Shown here: in pieces, positions 7,356 through 16,088 of the stretch | How positions within the stretch are numbered: position 1 is the stretch's first letter | How the letters are laid out: every line of letters begins with the position of its first letter | Assembly (NCBI GenBank): GCA_023300235.1 | Contig: JALZWN010000043.1 | Span: 1-33,118 of the forward strand | Direction of reading: 5' to 3' | Origin: Mariniblastus sp. | GTDB taxonomy: Bacteria > Planctomycetota > Planctomycetia > Pirellulales > Pirellulaceae | Length of the DNA stretch: 33,118 bases | Notes under the pieces: generated by a model | The model's input: only the letters and a program-made list of their open reading frames with translations | Told to the model about the DNA's origin: nothing | Database searches by the model: none | Program-made: the position numbers and the translations under genes

Positions 7356-9350
7356 GTGAAATCAACAGACATCCTCGGCAACGGCGGCCGCATCGCTCAG
7401 CGGCTCGAAAACTACGAAGAGCGTCAACAGCAACTTGACATGGCCGACGCCGTCGCCAAAGCCATCGCCGACAAAAAGCACTTGGTCGTCGAAGCCGGAA
7501 CCGGCGTTGGCAAAAGCTTCGGCTACCTCGTCCCCGCGATCCTGTCGCTGCAAGACTCGCAAGAAAAAGAAGACGGCGGCAAACGGCGGATCGTCGTCTC
7601 CACGCACACCATTAGTTTGCAAGAGCAACTGATCACTAAAGACATCCCGCTACTCAACAGCGTCATCCCGCTCGAGTTCTCAGCCGTACTCGCCAAAGGC
7701 CGCGGCAACTACCTGAGCCTCCGCAGACTCAACCGCGCGTTGCAAAACAGCGACAGCCTGCTGGAAACCGAAGACCAAATCCACCAACTCCGTGAAGTCG
7801 CCAAATGGTCCAAAACCACCACCGACGGATCACTCGCGGACTTGCCGATCAAAGTCAATCGAGAAGTCTGGGACCAAGCACGCAGCGACAGCGGCAATTG
7901 CTTGGGCCGCAAATGCCCGACCCATGGTGACTGCTTCTACTACGCCGCTCGCAAGCGCCTCCAAAACGCCGACATCTTGATCGTCAACCACGCCTTATTC
8001 TTTAGCGATCTTGGCCTGCGAAGAATGGGCGTGAACTTACTGCCCGACTACGACGTGGTGATTTTGGACGAAGCCCACACCGTTCAAGACGTCGCCAGCG
8101 ACCACCTTGGACTCGGCCTGACCATGGGCCAGATCGAATACAACCTGAACAAACTGTACAACCAAGGCACCAATAAAGGCCTGTTCGTGCAACACGAATT
8201 CGCCAAAGGACAAAAGGCGGTGTTAGTCGCCTACAACGCCAGCGAAGATTTCTTTTCGGAGATCACCGGCTGGGTCGTCAACAATTCAAAAGACAACCAA
8301 CGCAAAAGCCAAACCGTTCGCGTCCCCAAACCCTACATCGTCGAAAACCAACTCTCGCCGCACCTAAGCAACATCGCCAACATGGTGCGTCAATTCGCCG
8401 AAGACAAACAAAACCCGTCCGAAAAACAAGACCTGGTCTCCAGCGCCGAACGGCTTGAAACCATCGCACTCGAAATCGAACAGTGGCGGACACAAGACAT
8501 CCAAGACGGCGTGTTCTGGGTGGAATCGAGCATGAATCGGTGGGGGAAACAACAGGTCAAACTTTGCGCCTCGCCGATCGACATCGGCCCAGTAATGCGT
8601 CAAGAACTATTCAACAAAACCGACACCGTTGTTTTGGCCAGTGCCACATTAGCCGTCGGCGGGCAGTCGTTTGATTTCTTCCGCGAACGAATTGGTTTGA
8701 CTCAGTCGGAATCGGCCAAGCTCGGCAGCCCCTTTGACTATAAAAAACAAGCCAAACTGATCTTGGTCACCAACCTGGCTTGCCCGTCTAAAGACCGCGA
8801 TACCCACGAGCGACAAGCCATCGATGCGATTCGACACTACGTTCAGCAGACCGACGGCCGAGCGTTCGTGTTATTCACGAGCTACCAGTTTATGAACCGA
8901 GCCGTCCGCGAACTGACGTCATGGATGAGCTCGCAGAATCTGGCTCTCTATCAACAGGGGGTGGGAGTTTCTCGAACCCACCTGTTGGAGAAATTTAAAG
9001 CCAACCCCCGAGGCGTTTTATTTGGCACGGCGAGTTTCTGGCAAGGCGTGGATGTCCAAGGCGACGCATTACAAAACGTAATCATTCCCAAGCTTCCTTT
9101 CAGCGTCCCCGACCAACCGCTACTGCAAGCTCGTCTCGAAGCCATCCGCAAAGCCGGCGGTAAGCCCTTCAACGACTACCAGTTGCCCGAAGCGATCATC
9201 AAATTCAAGCAAGGCTTCGGTCGCTTAATCCGTAGTAAAACCGACACCGGACAAGTCGTTGTCCTTGACCCCCGAGTCACCACAAAAGCCTACGGCAAAA
9301 TCTTCATCGAGTCGCTGCCCGAATGCACCATCGTTCGAGAAACGATTTAA
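7356..9350 (+). CDS. DinG/XPD-type superfamily 2 DNA helicase
   Basis: ATP-dependent 5'-3' helicase of the DinG/YoaA/XPD group, probably acting on damaged or structured DNA. The 664 residues contain Walker [10 protein letters not shown] (46-54), DEAH (238-241), the helicase-C segment [13 protein letters not shown] and the final motif GFGRLIRS. Three of the iron-sulphur cysteines are seen at C182, C187 and C193 ([12 protein letters not shown]). The fourth, which in DinG usually follows GRxNYxC, is replaced by serine (S121 in [12 protein letters not shown]), and there is no other Cys in the first 181 residues. The start is a GTG; the next ATG (7440) would remove conserved residues before Walker A. 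It stands alone, transcribed away from the his operon. Confidence 0.9.
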   Translation: MKSTDILGNGGRIAQRLENYEERQQQLDMADAVAKAIADKKHLVVEAGTGVGKSFGYLVPAILSLQDSQEKEDGGKRRIVVSTHTISLQEQLITKDIPLLNSVIPLEFSAVLAKGRGNYLSLRRLNRALQNSDSLLETEDQIHQLREVAKWSKTTTDGSLADLPIKVNREVWDQARSDSGNCLGRKCPTHGDCFYYAARKRLQNADILIVNHALFFSDLGLRRMGVNLLPDYDVVILDEAHTVQDVASDHLGLGLTMGQIEYNLNKLYNQGTNKGLFVQHEFAKGQKAVLVAYNASEDFFSEITGWVVNNSKDNQRKSQTVRVPKPYIVENQLSPHLSNIANMVRQFAEDKQNPSEKQDLVSSAERLETIALEIEQWRTQDIQDGVFWVESSMNRWGKQQVKLCASPIDIGPVMRQELFNKTDTVVLASATLAVGGQSFDFFRERIGLTQSESAKLGSPFDYKKQAKLILVTNLACPSKDRDTHERQAIDAIRHYVQQTDGRAFVLFTSYQFMNRAVRELTSWMSSQNLALYQQGVGVSRTHLLEKFKANPRGVLFGTASFWQGVDVQGDALQNVIIPKLPFSVPDQPLLQARLEAIRKAGGKPFNDYQLPEAIIKFKQGFGRLIRSKTDTGQVVVLDPRVTTKAYGKIFIESLPECTIVRETI

Positions 9351-9377
9351 GGAGGCGGGAGACTGTAGCACCGCAAT

Positions 9378-9475
9378 GGAAGCCCGCGGCGTTAGCAAGA
9401 ACCCGAGCGTAAGCGAGTCAATGTGGTGATAGTAATTCCCGCCTTTCACTCCACCAAAGACCGTTCGGCTGCGGC
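9378..9475. repeat. Degenerate copy of the dispersed inverted-end repeat
   Basis: Contains AAGCCCGCGGCGTTAGCAAG, then CGTAAGCGAG, AATGTGGTGATAG and CCGCCTTTCACTCC. The same blocks, with changes, occur in the elements at 14943-15112 and 18109-18488 and in the 2524-2573 palindrome. It is a decayed, incomplete member; the ends are approximate. Confidence 0.55.
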
Positions 9476-9492
9476 GTGCCAGATAAAAAACC

Positions 9493-9564
9493 AACCACGG
9501 ATGAACACAGATAAACACGAATTCCCAAACGCACATCCGTGTTTATCAGTGTCCATCCGTGGTT
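9493..9564. repeat. Inverted repeat with 27-bp arms (AACCACGGATGAACAC type)
   Basis: Arm 9493-9519 (AACCACGGATGAACACAGAT...) and arm 9538-9564 (...ATCCGTGGTT) are reverse complements with two mismatches around an 18-bp loop. A relative lies at 31495-31524. Elements of this kind are widespread in environmental bacteria and often cause spurious ORF calls; the one seen here is on the minus strand across 9225-9536. Confidence 0.85.
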
Positions 9565-9635
9565 ATAAACTTCTCCAACATGTGCAGCAAAAAAACGCTC
9601 GTTCCGAACCGAAGACCTAACCCGCTGGCTTATTC

Positions 9636-10247
9636 TTGGAAAATCCGTACCAAACTCCGATCACTCAACAAAACAAAGATCCTGCACCGGTTTCCCTAAC
9701 GACAGGCGTCGAGTTCCTCCTAGCAGTGTTGGCAACGGGCTTGCTGAGCTTAACAGGACTGGTCATCCACTGGGCTTGTCAGATAGCCCCCTATGACGCA
9801 GTTTTAGAAAACCAAATTTGGGTCGTCCTGTTTGCTTCAACACTTGCATTGGTCAGCATCCCGTTTGCCCGAACGCGACGCCTTTGCTTGCCAGTGTCGA
9901 ACCTTATTTGCGCTTTAGCCGGAATAGCAACTCTGCTGTACCTCGGCTATTCGTCGGCAATCGCTTGGTACCTCGGCGTACATTATGAGTATTACGCCTA
10001 CCTGAATCGCGCGCTCGCAGAACACCTATGGATCTTCCAATCGATCATCGCGGTGCTCACGCTGGCCCCACTATTGTTTTTGATCAATCGACTTCGACAT
10101 TCGGTCTATCTCTCCGCTTTTGTTCAGGCGTTTATTTTGACGAGTGCTGCGTTTTTCCTACGTGTCAATTTCATCATGCAATACTCGGACGAGTTCCCGA
10201 CATCTTGGCTTCAGTTTTTTTGGCCGGCCGTTAGCTCGCTGCCTTAA
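9636..10247 (+). CDS. Multi-pass membrane protein with N-terminal NPYxxP motif
   Basis: A 203-residue hydrophobic protein of unknown function. It starts (TTG codon) with MENPYQTP, a short N-terminal motif common to many small planctomycete membrane proteins and also present in the protein at 15652-16056. About five membrane segments can be picked out, near residues 24-46, 61-77, 86-110, 132-152 and 160-176. The TTG start is chosen because it puts NPYQTP at the very N-terminus. Its 3' end converges with pabB, the two stop codons being only 13 nt apart, so there is no room for separate terminators. No catalytic motif is seen. Confidence 0.75.
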   Translation: MENPYQTPITQQNKDPAPVSLTTGVEFLLAVLATGLLSLTGLVIHWACQIAPYDAVLENQIWVVLFASTLALVSIPFARTRRLCLPVSNLICALAGIATLLYLGYSSAIAWYLGVHYEYYAYLNRALAEHLWIFQSIIAVLTLAPLLFLINRLRHSVYLSAFVQAFILTSAAFFLRVNFIMQYSDEFPTSWLQFFWPAVSSLP

Positions 10248-10260
10248 GTTAGAAAACCCC

Positions 10261-11715
10261 TCACTCAACAATCGCCTGCAACATACTCGCCGCCTTCGTC
10301 CAAGTTTCTTTATGTTCGGCATCTGGATCCGACTGCACCACCACACCACCGCCAACGGGAACCTGCCACCAACCCTTGGACGCCGTGATCGTACGAATCA
10401 AAATATTCAAATCCGCCGATCCATCAAAACCCAAGTACCCCACCGAACCGCAATAGGCCCCACGCGACGTCGGCTCTAACGCCGCAATGATCTCCATCGC
10501 TCGAATCTTGGGGGCACCCGTGATCGAGCCACCGGGAAAAATCGCCGCCAGCAAATCGCACAAACTCGACTCGGCCCGCAACTTTCCCTCAACCGCAGAA
10601 ACCAAATGCAACACGCTTTGATACGCCTCAGGTTGGCAAAGCTGAGTCACACAGATCGAATCGTCCTCGCAAACGCTCGCCAAATCGTTCCGCATCAAAT
10701 CGACGATCATTGTGTTTTCCGCCCGATCCTTTTGACTGGCCAACAACCGTTCCTGCTCGCGGAGATCAACCATCGGTTGCCCCGTCCGCGGGCGAGTACC
10801 TTTGATCGGCCGAGTCTCAACCGTCCGATCGCGGACCGAAACCAATCGCTCAGGTGACGCACTAATAATCTGCGTGTTAGTTTCCGAAATCCCAGCCATG
10901 TCAAAGTAACAACTAAACGGCGCCGGATTACAAGTTCGAAGCCGCTGATACAACGTCACCGAATCCGTCGTAATCGGATGCATCAAACGCTGCGAAAGAT
11001 TGATCTGAAATACATCGCCGGCAACGATGTAGTCGATACACTTTTGCACCGCTTCGACATAGTCATCCGCCGAAAAATCGCTGACCAGTTGCTTAAGCGT
11101 CGGGTGCGAACAAGAAAACTGCGGGGCTAACATCGACGGCGAAATCTCCGGCGAAATCTCCGGAACAAGGGCAGGGCAGTTCGCGCCTTTCTCGTCAGTC
11201 CCGCACAGCAACCCCTCAAAAAAGTCTGCCCGCTCAATCGCTCGCTTTTCCCTCGCCGCTGGATCGGTTTCAGGAAAGCCTTGCGAGATCAACCAAGTTT
11301 TGTTTTCAAAATGATCCCACGCAATCACCACGTCATAGGCCCCAACCACGATCGCCGGCAGCTCAAACTCATCATGCTCGGCCGCATCGATCTTTTCAAA
11401 ACTGCGGTTCAAATCGTAGCTGAACATTCCAGCCACCCCACCTTGCATCGGAGGCAACCCCTCGATCGTCTCGGCCGAATACTTTTCCAACATCGCTTCG
11501 ATCGCAACCAACGGATGCCGATCGCCCACCGGCACCACCACCGTCTCGAACGGATCCGCCATCGCAAAGCTATATCGGCCAAACGGTTTTTGAACAACAG
11601 CTTTTCGCTCGATCGCCCCCGCAGGCTTCACGCTTTCCAGCAACAAACACCCCGGCAGCGAAGCCAATCGCTGCAACGCAGTTTCGACAGATAAAGAAGA
11701 TAGTTCTCGGTACAT
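10261..11715 (-). CDS. pabB: Aminodeoxychorismate synthase component I PabB
   Basis: Converts chorismate and ammonia to 4-amino-4-deoxychorismate, the precursor of p-aminobenzoate. The 484-residue chorismate-binding enzyme has SPER (287-290), PGGSITGAPK (394-403) and AENTMIVDLMRNDL (332-345). The key residue is K305 in RPIKGTRPR: PIKGT is typical of PabB, whereas anthranilate synthase TrpE has PIAGT. A short in-frame duplication (PEIS PEIS, 185-192) sits in a poorly conserved linker. It begins 9 nt after the stop of the dihydropteroate-synthase-like gene, so the two form an operon supplying pABA-containing cofactors (folate or methanopterin). No glutaminase (PabA) gene is adjacent. Confidence 0.93.
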   Translation of the reverse strand: MYRELSSLSVETALQRLASLPGCLLLESVKPAGAIERKAVVQKPFGRYSFAMADPFETVVVPVGDRHPLVAIEAMLEKYSAETIEGLPPMQGGVAGMFSYDLNRSFEKIDAAEHDEFELPAIVVGAYDVVIAWDHFENKTWLISQGFPETDPAAREKRAIERADFFEGLLCGTDEKGANCPALVPEISPEISPSMLAPQFSCSHPTLKQLVSDFSADDYVEAVQKCIDYIVAGDVFQINLSQRLMHPITTDSVTLYQRLRTCNPAPFSCYFDMAGISETNTQIISASPERLVSVRDRTVETRPIKGTRPRTGQPMVDLREQERLLASQKDRAENTMIVDLMRNDLASVCEDDSICVTQLCQPEAYQSVLHLVSAVEGKLRAESSLCDLLAAIFPGGSITGAPKIRAMEIIAALEPTSRGAYCGSVGYLGFDGSADLNILIRTITASKGWWQVPVGGGVVVQSDPDAEHKETWTKAASMLQAIVE

Positions 11716-11724
11716 GATCGTTGC

Positions 11725-13116
11725 TTAAGATTGCTTTCGTCGTTTTGAAATTCGATGCCGATCGGCTTCAGAAACCGTCAAGAAGCCCCAATCAAGCGCC
11801 TGATCTTGGTTGTATTGTTTTCCCAACTGCAACGCCGTCATCGCTTTGCACATTTCAAAGCCAAGATAAAACGCATGCGATGCATCAACATTGGTCGCCC
11901 CGCTATCCATTAACGCATCAAAGATCTTAAACGGATCGGCACCACTAAAATGTTCACCGCTACCGATCAAATGCAACAACCCGTTGTCAGCAAGGATCCG
12001 ATAGTTATGGTCTTTAATATTCGCGGCCAGTTCGGCGATTTGCTGCGGCTCGTAAGACAACACCTTCGCGTCTCGCAGCAACAGCAACTCTTCGGACAAA
12101 TGCTTAGGCGGTACTTGCTGATCCACCGCAAAATGCACCAACCGCCGAGCGACATCGCATTCTTTGACAGAAGACCGAGCCCAATTAATCACCTGCGTGG
12201 TCAACACTCGCGTGATGTTCAGCTCTTGGCAAATCGCCAGCAGCAACATATTCACACCCGCCGAATCAACGTCCGTTAGTTCGGTGATGTTTCCAATCCC
12301 CATCATCATCGGCGCGTCGGGCCATTTTGCTCGAACGTCCAGATACCGTTTGATACTCTTTGCAAACCCAAACCCAATCGGCTCTAAAATCGGATCCAAC
12401 CGCACTGGCACATTTTGGCCCGCCAGCATCTCGACCGTCGCATCCATCGAATCGATGTTTTGAATGTCGTCTGGGATCACCACCACCTCGCAGCCCCAAT
12501 CAACCGCGAACTCTCGATTGAACTCGTTCACCGACAACACCAACTCAGCCCCGGCTTTCACTGCCGCCGAAATTTCAACCGGATTCAAACTATCAATCGA
12601 AACTCGATGTCCGGCGTCGCGCAACGCCTTCACGCAATCTCCAACGCCTTGCCAGCACGAATTGGGCTCGCAGCCGACGTCGATCAAATTTGCTCCGTCG
12701 TTCCTCATCGCATCCGCCATCGCCAAAATGTCCGGCAACGATTTTCGCGGCGCATGATTTATTTCCGCAATGATCTCAATGTCCCACTCGCCCAGCCCGT
12801 CGCGGTTTGGTTTTTGCCCGAAAAATTCCGGCAATCGGCGGAGGTCCTTAGGGCCAATCTCGATCGGAATGTTGGTCACCGCTTGCAGCGGCGACAAGTC
12901 ACCATCACAGTAACCGGGTAGAATGATCTTGGTCGTTTCCGGCGGGACATCTAGCCGCGGAGCAATCCATCGAGGGGTCAGCAGAGCAGCGACGGTAATT
13001 GGTAGCGTTTGTATCGAATAGTCAAAGCCCGCTTTGGGGCCGAGTTCAATAAGAATCGCTTCCAGCGCTGCGCTGGCCAACCGGCCTGTCGTAAAATGAA
13101 TTTTCTCGCGAAGCAT
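11725..13116 (-). CDS. Dihydropteroate synthase-related protein (archaeal/planctomycete type, DUF6513 plus DHPS-like barrel)
   Basis: About 463 residues from the ATG at 13116. The N-terminus, MLREKIHFTTGRLASAALE, matches the beginning usual for this family; a reading from 13266 would add 50 residues of poor composition over the divergent promoter region. The middle (about 110-330) is a DHPS-like TIM barrel with the segments DGANLIDVGCEPNS and HRVSIDSLN. The C-terminal part (about 340-463) corresponds to the extra domain of the archaeal dihydropteroate synthase-related family (TIGR00284), known in organisms using tetrahydromethanopterin and in planctomycetes with the H4MPT C1 pathway. It is followed at 9 nt by pabB, consistent with a role in pterin/p-aminobenzoate coupling. 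The substrate is not proven. Confidence 0.85.
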   Translation of the reverse strand: MLREKIHFTTGRLASAALEAILIELGPKAGFDYSIQTLPITVAALLTPRWIAPRLDVPPETTKIILPGYCDGDLSPLQAVTNIPIEIGPKDLRRLPEFFGQKPNRDGLGEWDIEIIAEINHAPRKSLPDILAMADAMRNDGANLIDVGCEPNSCWQGVGDCVKALRDAGHRVSIDSLNPVEISAAVKAGAELVLSVNEFNREFAVDWGCEVVVIPDDIQNIDSMDATVEMLAGQNVPVRLDPILEPIGFGFAKSIKRYLDVRAKWPDAPMMMGIGNITELTDVDSAGVNMLLLAICQELNITRVLTTQVINWARSSVKECDVARRLVHFAVDQQVPPKHLSEELLLLRDAKVLSYEPQQIAELAANIKDHNYRILADNGLLHLIGSGEHFSGADPFKIFDALMDSGATNVDASHAFYLGFEMCKAMTALQLGKQYNQDQALDWGFLTVSEADRHRISKRRKQS

Positions 13117-13275
13117 CCGGCCAACATAAGTCGATACAAAATTAAATTCCAAGTTTGCTTGAACATTATCACCGAATCGATTGCCTACGGCTACTGCTAA
13201 GGCAAACGACGGGTGTGGATTTTTATTCCAAATCTGCTCGAATGCACAGCCAACACTGCCCCTCACTGGTATCCC

Positions 13276-14406
13276 ATGAAAGCGTTACGCTACGCAAAAA
13301 GACTCATCGGCTTCGACTCGACCAGCCACAAGTCGAATCAGGAGGTCAGCCAGTATATCGACATGAAGCTAATCAAGTACGGCTTCGTGGTCGAACGCGT
13401 GGAGTATCCAGACCCCAGCGGCCAGCTAAAAGTAAACCTGATCGCGAAAAAGGGTTCCGGCGACGGCGGGCTCGGCTACTTTGGACACTCCGACGTCGTG
13501 CCAGCAGAAAAATGGTTCACCAACAAGTTTACTGGCTTCCAACCAGCGATCGCACGTGGGCGCCTGTACGGTCGCGGCAGCTGTGACATGAAGGGCTCAC
13601 TGGCTTGCATGATGGCCGCGTCGCAACAGTTCGCTTCCGAAGAACTCAAAAAGCCTTTGTACTTCACCATCACCGCCGACGAAGAAGTCGGTTTCAGCGG
13701 CGCCCGCGCGGTAGTCAACGAAAGCAAACACTATCGCGAAATGGTTTACCATCGCACAAAAGCCATCATCGGCGAACCGACGATGTTAGAAGTCGTGCAT
13801 GCTCACAAAGGCTCCGTTAAAATCACCGCCACCGCAACTGGCGTGGCAGGACACTCCGGCGGACGCATCGGCGAAAGCGCGAACCTAAAAATGATTCCGT
13901 TCTTAACCGAAATGAAAAAGCTACGCGACGAAACCGAAACGGAATCCCAATGGCGGAACCAAGCATTTGATCCGCCGACGCTGTCTTGGAACATTGTCAT
14001 CAAAGACGACGCCCCCGCCTTTAACGTGACCGCCGGCCAAAGCGTTTGCACAATGTACCTACGACCAATGCCAAACATTCAAATCAATCCGATACTGGAG
14101 CAAATCCAACAAGCGGCGGCTAAGTTTGATTTGGCCCTGGAAGCGAACAACTGGGGGCCCGGTATGTTCACCGATCCCGACTCCCATTTTGTTCAAGAGA
14201 GCCTAAAACTGACGTCCAACGAGTCCTCCCAAACCGTTCCCTATGGAACCGACGGCGGCATGTTCTCCGAACTTGAGCACAAAATCGTGTTCGGCCCCGG
14301 CAATATCGCTCAAGCACACGCCATCGATGAATGGATTTCGCTGGAACAACTTGAAAAAGGCACCGAGATGTACGCCAAAATGATCCGACGTTGGTGCTGC
14401 CGTTAA
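13276..14406 (+). CDS. M20-family zinc deacetylase, ArgE-like
   Basis: Metallohydrolase of 376 residues in the acetylornithine deacetylase / succinyl-diaminopimelate desuccinylase / carboxypeptidase G2 group. Metal and catalytic residues are visible: H71 (YFGHSDVVP), D104 (GRGSCDMKG), E136-E137 (ADEEVGFSGA), the GEPT segment, and a late His in AQAHAIDEWIS. The dimerisation domain motif AGHSGG is also present. The start at ATG 13276 (MKALRYAKRLIGFDS) fits the family; a longer reading from 13213 adds 21 unlikely residues. It diverges from the DHPS-like gene, with about 160 bp between the starts. An ArgA-like acetyltransferase follows 71 bp later, suggesting an arginine or acetyl-amino-acid role. 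Exact substrate uncertain. Confidence 0.85.
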   Translation: MKALRYAKRLIGFDSTSHKSNQEVSQYIDMKLIKYGFVVERVEYPDPSGQLKVNLIAKKGSGDGGLGYFGHSDVVPAEKWFTNKFTGFQPAIARGRLYGRGSCDMKGSLACMMAASQQFASEELKKPLYFTITADEEVGFSGARAVVNESKHYREMVYHRTKAIIGEPTMLEVVHAHKGSVKITATATGVAGHSGGRIGESANLKMIPFLTEMKKLRDETETESQWRNQAFDPPTLSWNIVIKDDAPAFNVTAGQSVCTMYLRPMPNIQINPILEQIQQAAAKFDLALEANNWGPGMFTDPDSHFVQESLKLTSNESSQTVPYGTDGGMFSELEHKIVFGPGNIAQAHAIDEWISLEQLEKGTEMYAKMIRRWCCR

Positions 14407-14477
14407 CCAAAAACACCGTTAACGAGTACAATACCCGCTGCCAACCGTCGCTGCCAAAGTCCCGCTGAAGCCCCTCC

Positions 14478-14891
14478 ATGTCGTTCGAAATCAAACCCGC
14501 CACCCAAGACGATCTTGCCCCGATCAGCAAGTTCTTGCAACCGTTCATGGACGCACAGTATTTACTGCAGCGCGATCCTGCTGAACTACAGCTATTGATG
14601 CGGCACGGGTTCAAAGCCGTATCGGTGGACGACGGCTCCGTCATCGGTTTCTGCGCACTTGAGATTTACTCACGGAAGCTTGCCGAGATCCAATGTTTGG
14701 CAGTCGAAGAATCGCACCAACGCAAAGGCATCGGCCGTCAACTGGTCGACGCTTGTGTTCGAACAGCCAAAGAAGAAAACGTGTTAGAGCTGTTAGCCAT
14801 TTCTAGTTCCGAGACCATGTTCAAAGCATGCGGGTTTGACTATTCCTTGCCAAACCAAAAACGCGCGTTCTTTTATCAAACCAAAGACTAA
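14478..14891 (+). CDS. GNAT acetyltransferase, similar to N-acetylglutamate synthase ArgA
   Basis: A 137-residue single-domain GNAT protein. The acetyl-CoA motif A is IQCLAVEESHQRKGIGRQLV (about 73-92, QRKGIGRQL pyrophosphate loop). The N-terminal part, with a PFxDAQYLLQRDPAELQLLM-like segment, resembles the short-form ArgA acetyltransferase domain (typically PFVDxGxLLPRTxEEL). The C-terminal end, with MFKACGFDY, fits the family's FxxxGF. It lies 71 bp downstream of the ArgE-like deacetylase on the same strand, which supports an arginine link: one enzyme puts the acetyl group on glutamate, the other takes it off ornithine. Another amino-acid acetyltransferase remains possible. Confidence 0.78.
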   Translation: MSFEIKPATQDDLAPISKFLQPFMDAQYLLQRDPAELQLLMRHGFKAVSVDDGSVIGFCALEIYSRKLAEIQCLAVEESHQRKGIGRQLVDACVRTAKEENVLELLAISSSETMFKACGFDYSLPNQKRAFFYQTKD

Positions 14892-15244
14892 CGCCGACGC
14901 ATGAAAACCCGTCGCGCCAGCAAGGCACCTCGCACCAATCGAAGCCCGCCGCGTAAGGGCTTGTTGATTTAATAGTTTTCGGCGAAGCTTAAACAAGAAG
15001 CCTAAACAATGTGGTGATGGGCTTCCAGCCTGTCATGCGCGCAGGCAGTCTGGAATTCATTCTAGCGGACGGATTTGTTGACTAAATCAACAGGCCCTCA
15101 CGCGTCGGTCTACCAAGGCACCCAACTTCAAAACCTGATTTATCCCGGCCTGGGCACGACCGTTGTTTTTCCTTGCTCTCGGCATCGGCTAGATTAAATT
15201 TGATGCAAATCAGCCACCGCATCTCAACCCACTAAAACCCAGCC
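14892..15244. other. Intergenic region holding repeat copy A
   Basis: This is 353 bp without a gene. Most of it is the inverted-end element at 14943-15112, preceded at 14908-14930 by another short fragment of the same end sequence (CCCGTCGCGCCAGCAAGG). The remaining 130 bp before the next small gene show nothing recognisable. Confidence 0.7.
14943..15112. repeat. 170-bp repeat element with inverted ends (copy A)
   Basis: The left end 14943-14971 (AGCCCGCCGCGTAAGGGCTT...GATTTA) and right end 15083-15112 (TAAATCAACAGGCCCTCACG...) are imperfect inverted repeats of about 29 bp. The interior, with AATGTGGTGATGGGCTT and GTCATGCGCGCAGGCAGTCT, matches the element at 18109-18488 in the opposite orientation with about 90% identity over roughly 75 bp (14999-15075 against 18372-18448). 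No ORF of its own. It looks like a small non-autonomous, MITE-like repeat. Confidence 0.8.
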
Positions 15245-15514
15245 ATGCTTCCAATCATCCTATTCGCCGATCGCAACAGTGCCGCCAACGTTTGGCTTAG
15301 AGAAAACCCGTTAGTCCTGAGTGCGATTGCGGTCGTCATCGGTCTTGCATTGCTGTTCTTCGGAATCACGGGATTGACGAGCGGTTCAACACAAGGCAAA
15401 TTCGGCAACACGCTCTCCGGCGGTTCGGCCACGGCAGTCTCGGTCGTCCGGCTAATCGGAGGCATCGGGGCAATTCTTTTCGCGATCTACGTGGCGATCT
15501 TTGGTGCTTGGTAA
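15245..15514 (+). CDS. Small membrane protein with two transmembrane segments
   Basis: 89 residues, ATG start. Two strongly hydrophobic stretches (about 23-45 and 68-87) flank a short polar loop rich in Gly/Ser/Thr (TSGSTQGKFGNTLSGGS). No ribosome binding site or known domain is visible. The clean alternation of polar and hydrophobic segments and the lack of a better reading frame support a real gene. Function unknown. Confidence 0.6.
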   Translation: MLPIILFADRNSAANVWLRENPLVLSAIAVVIGLALLFFGITGLTSGSTQGKFGNTLSGGSATAVSVVRLIGGIGAILFAIYVAIFGAW

Positions 15515-15651
15515 AAGCGTCCATGGGCGATCGGCTACTCGCACGCTCGTACTGGCATTGACCATGCCGTTGCGTCCCAAAGATTTGTAAGGCATGAAAA
15601 GGCACAACGCCACTCGCCTCAGACATCGCCAGCCAAACCACTCGACGTAAC

Positions 15652-16056
15652 ATGCATGACCAAAATCCCTACACCCCACCATCGCTCCAACGGAATCCTC
15701 TGCCAACCAAGTCTCCTACTGACCTCGATCCAATTGATCTCCCACCGAAAGACCGTCAGAAAATCGAGGACTTGATCAGCGAAGCGAGAAAGTATTACTT
15801 AGGCATTTTCACATGCATTTTCTGCATCCCGTTTGGCATCCTCTTCTTTCCAGCTTGGTATCTATTTCTGCTGGTGAAATGGCATTCCTTTGCCGCCAAA
15901 TATCCCGCCTTGCTTGAAGCGGGACTTCCAACGGACTCAATTCAAGCAAGATTCAAATCGTCGCGGTGGAAACTAATCTTAGGATCGGCAGTGGCGTCAC
16001 TCGCATTTACATTTCTCTTTGGCCATTTCGCCAGCCGTTACTTGGCAACCAACTGA
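15652..16056 (+). CDS. Small membrane protein with N-terminal NPYxxP motif
   Basis: 134 residues beginning MHDQNPYTPP, followed by a Pro/Lys-rich cytosolic stretch to about residue 40. Two hydrophobic segments follow at about 49-74 (one long or two short, containing FCIPFGILFFPAWYLFLL) and at about 109-130. The NPYTPP start resembles NPYQTP of the protein at 9636-10247, a motif typical of planctomycete membrane proteins. It converges with the CPBP protease gene, which ends 32 bp away on the other strand. No enzymatic motif; function unknown. Confidence 0.72.
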   Translation: MHDQNPYTPPSLQRNPLPTKSPTDLDPIDLPPKDRQKIEDLISEARKYYLGIFTCIFCIPFGILFFPAWYLFLLVKWHSFAAKYPALLEAGLPTDSIQARFKSSRWKLILGSAVASLAFTFLFGHFASRYLATN

Positions 16057-16088
16057 TCAAAAACATGCCTGCTTAGTAACCCGCCGCC

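Noticed and set aside
9225-9536. Minus-strand frame of 103 codons beginning MCVWEFVFICVHPW
   Set aside because: It is a translation of the AACCACGGATG-type inverted repeat and the end of the helicase gene; this peptide pattern is a common annotation artefact.
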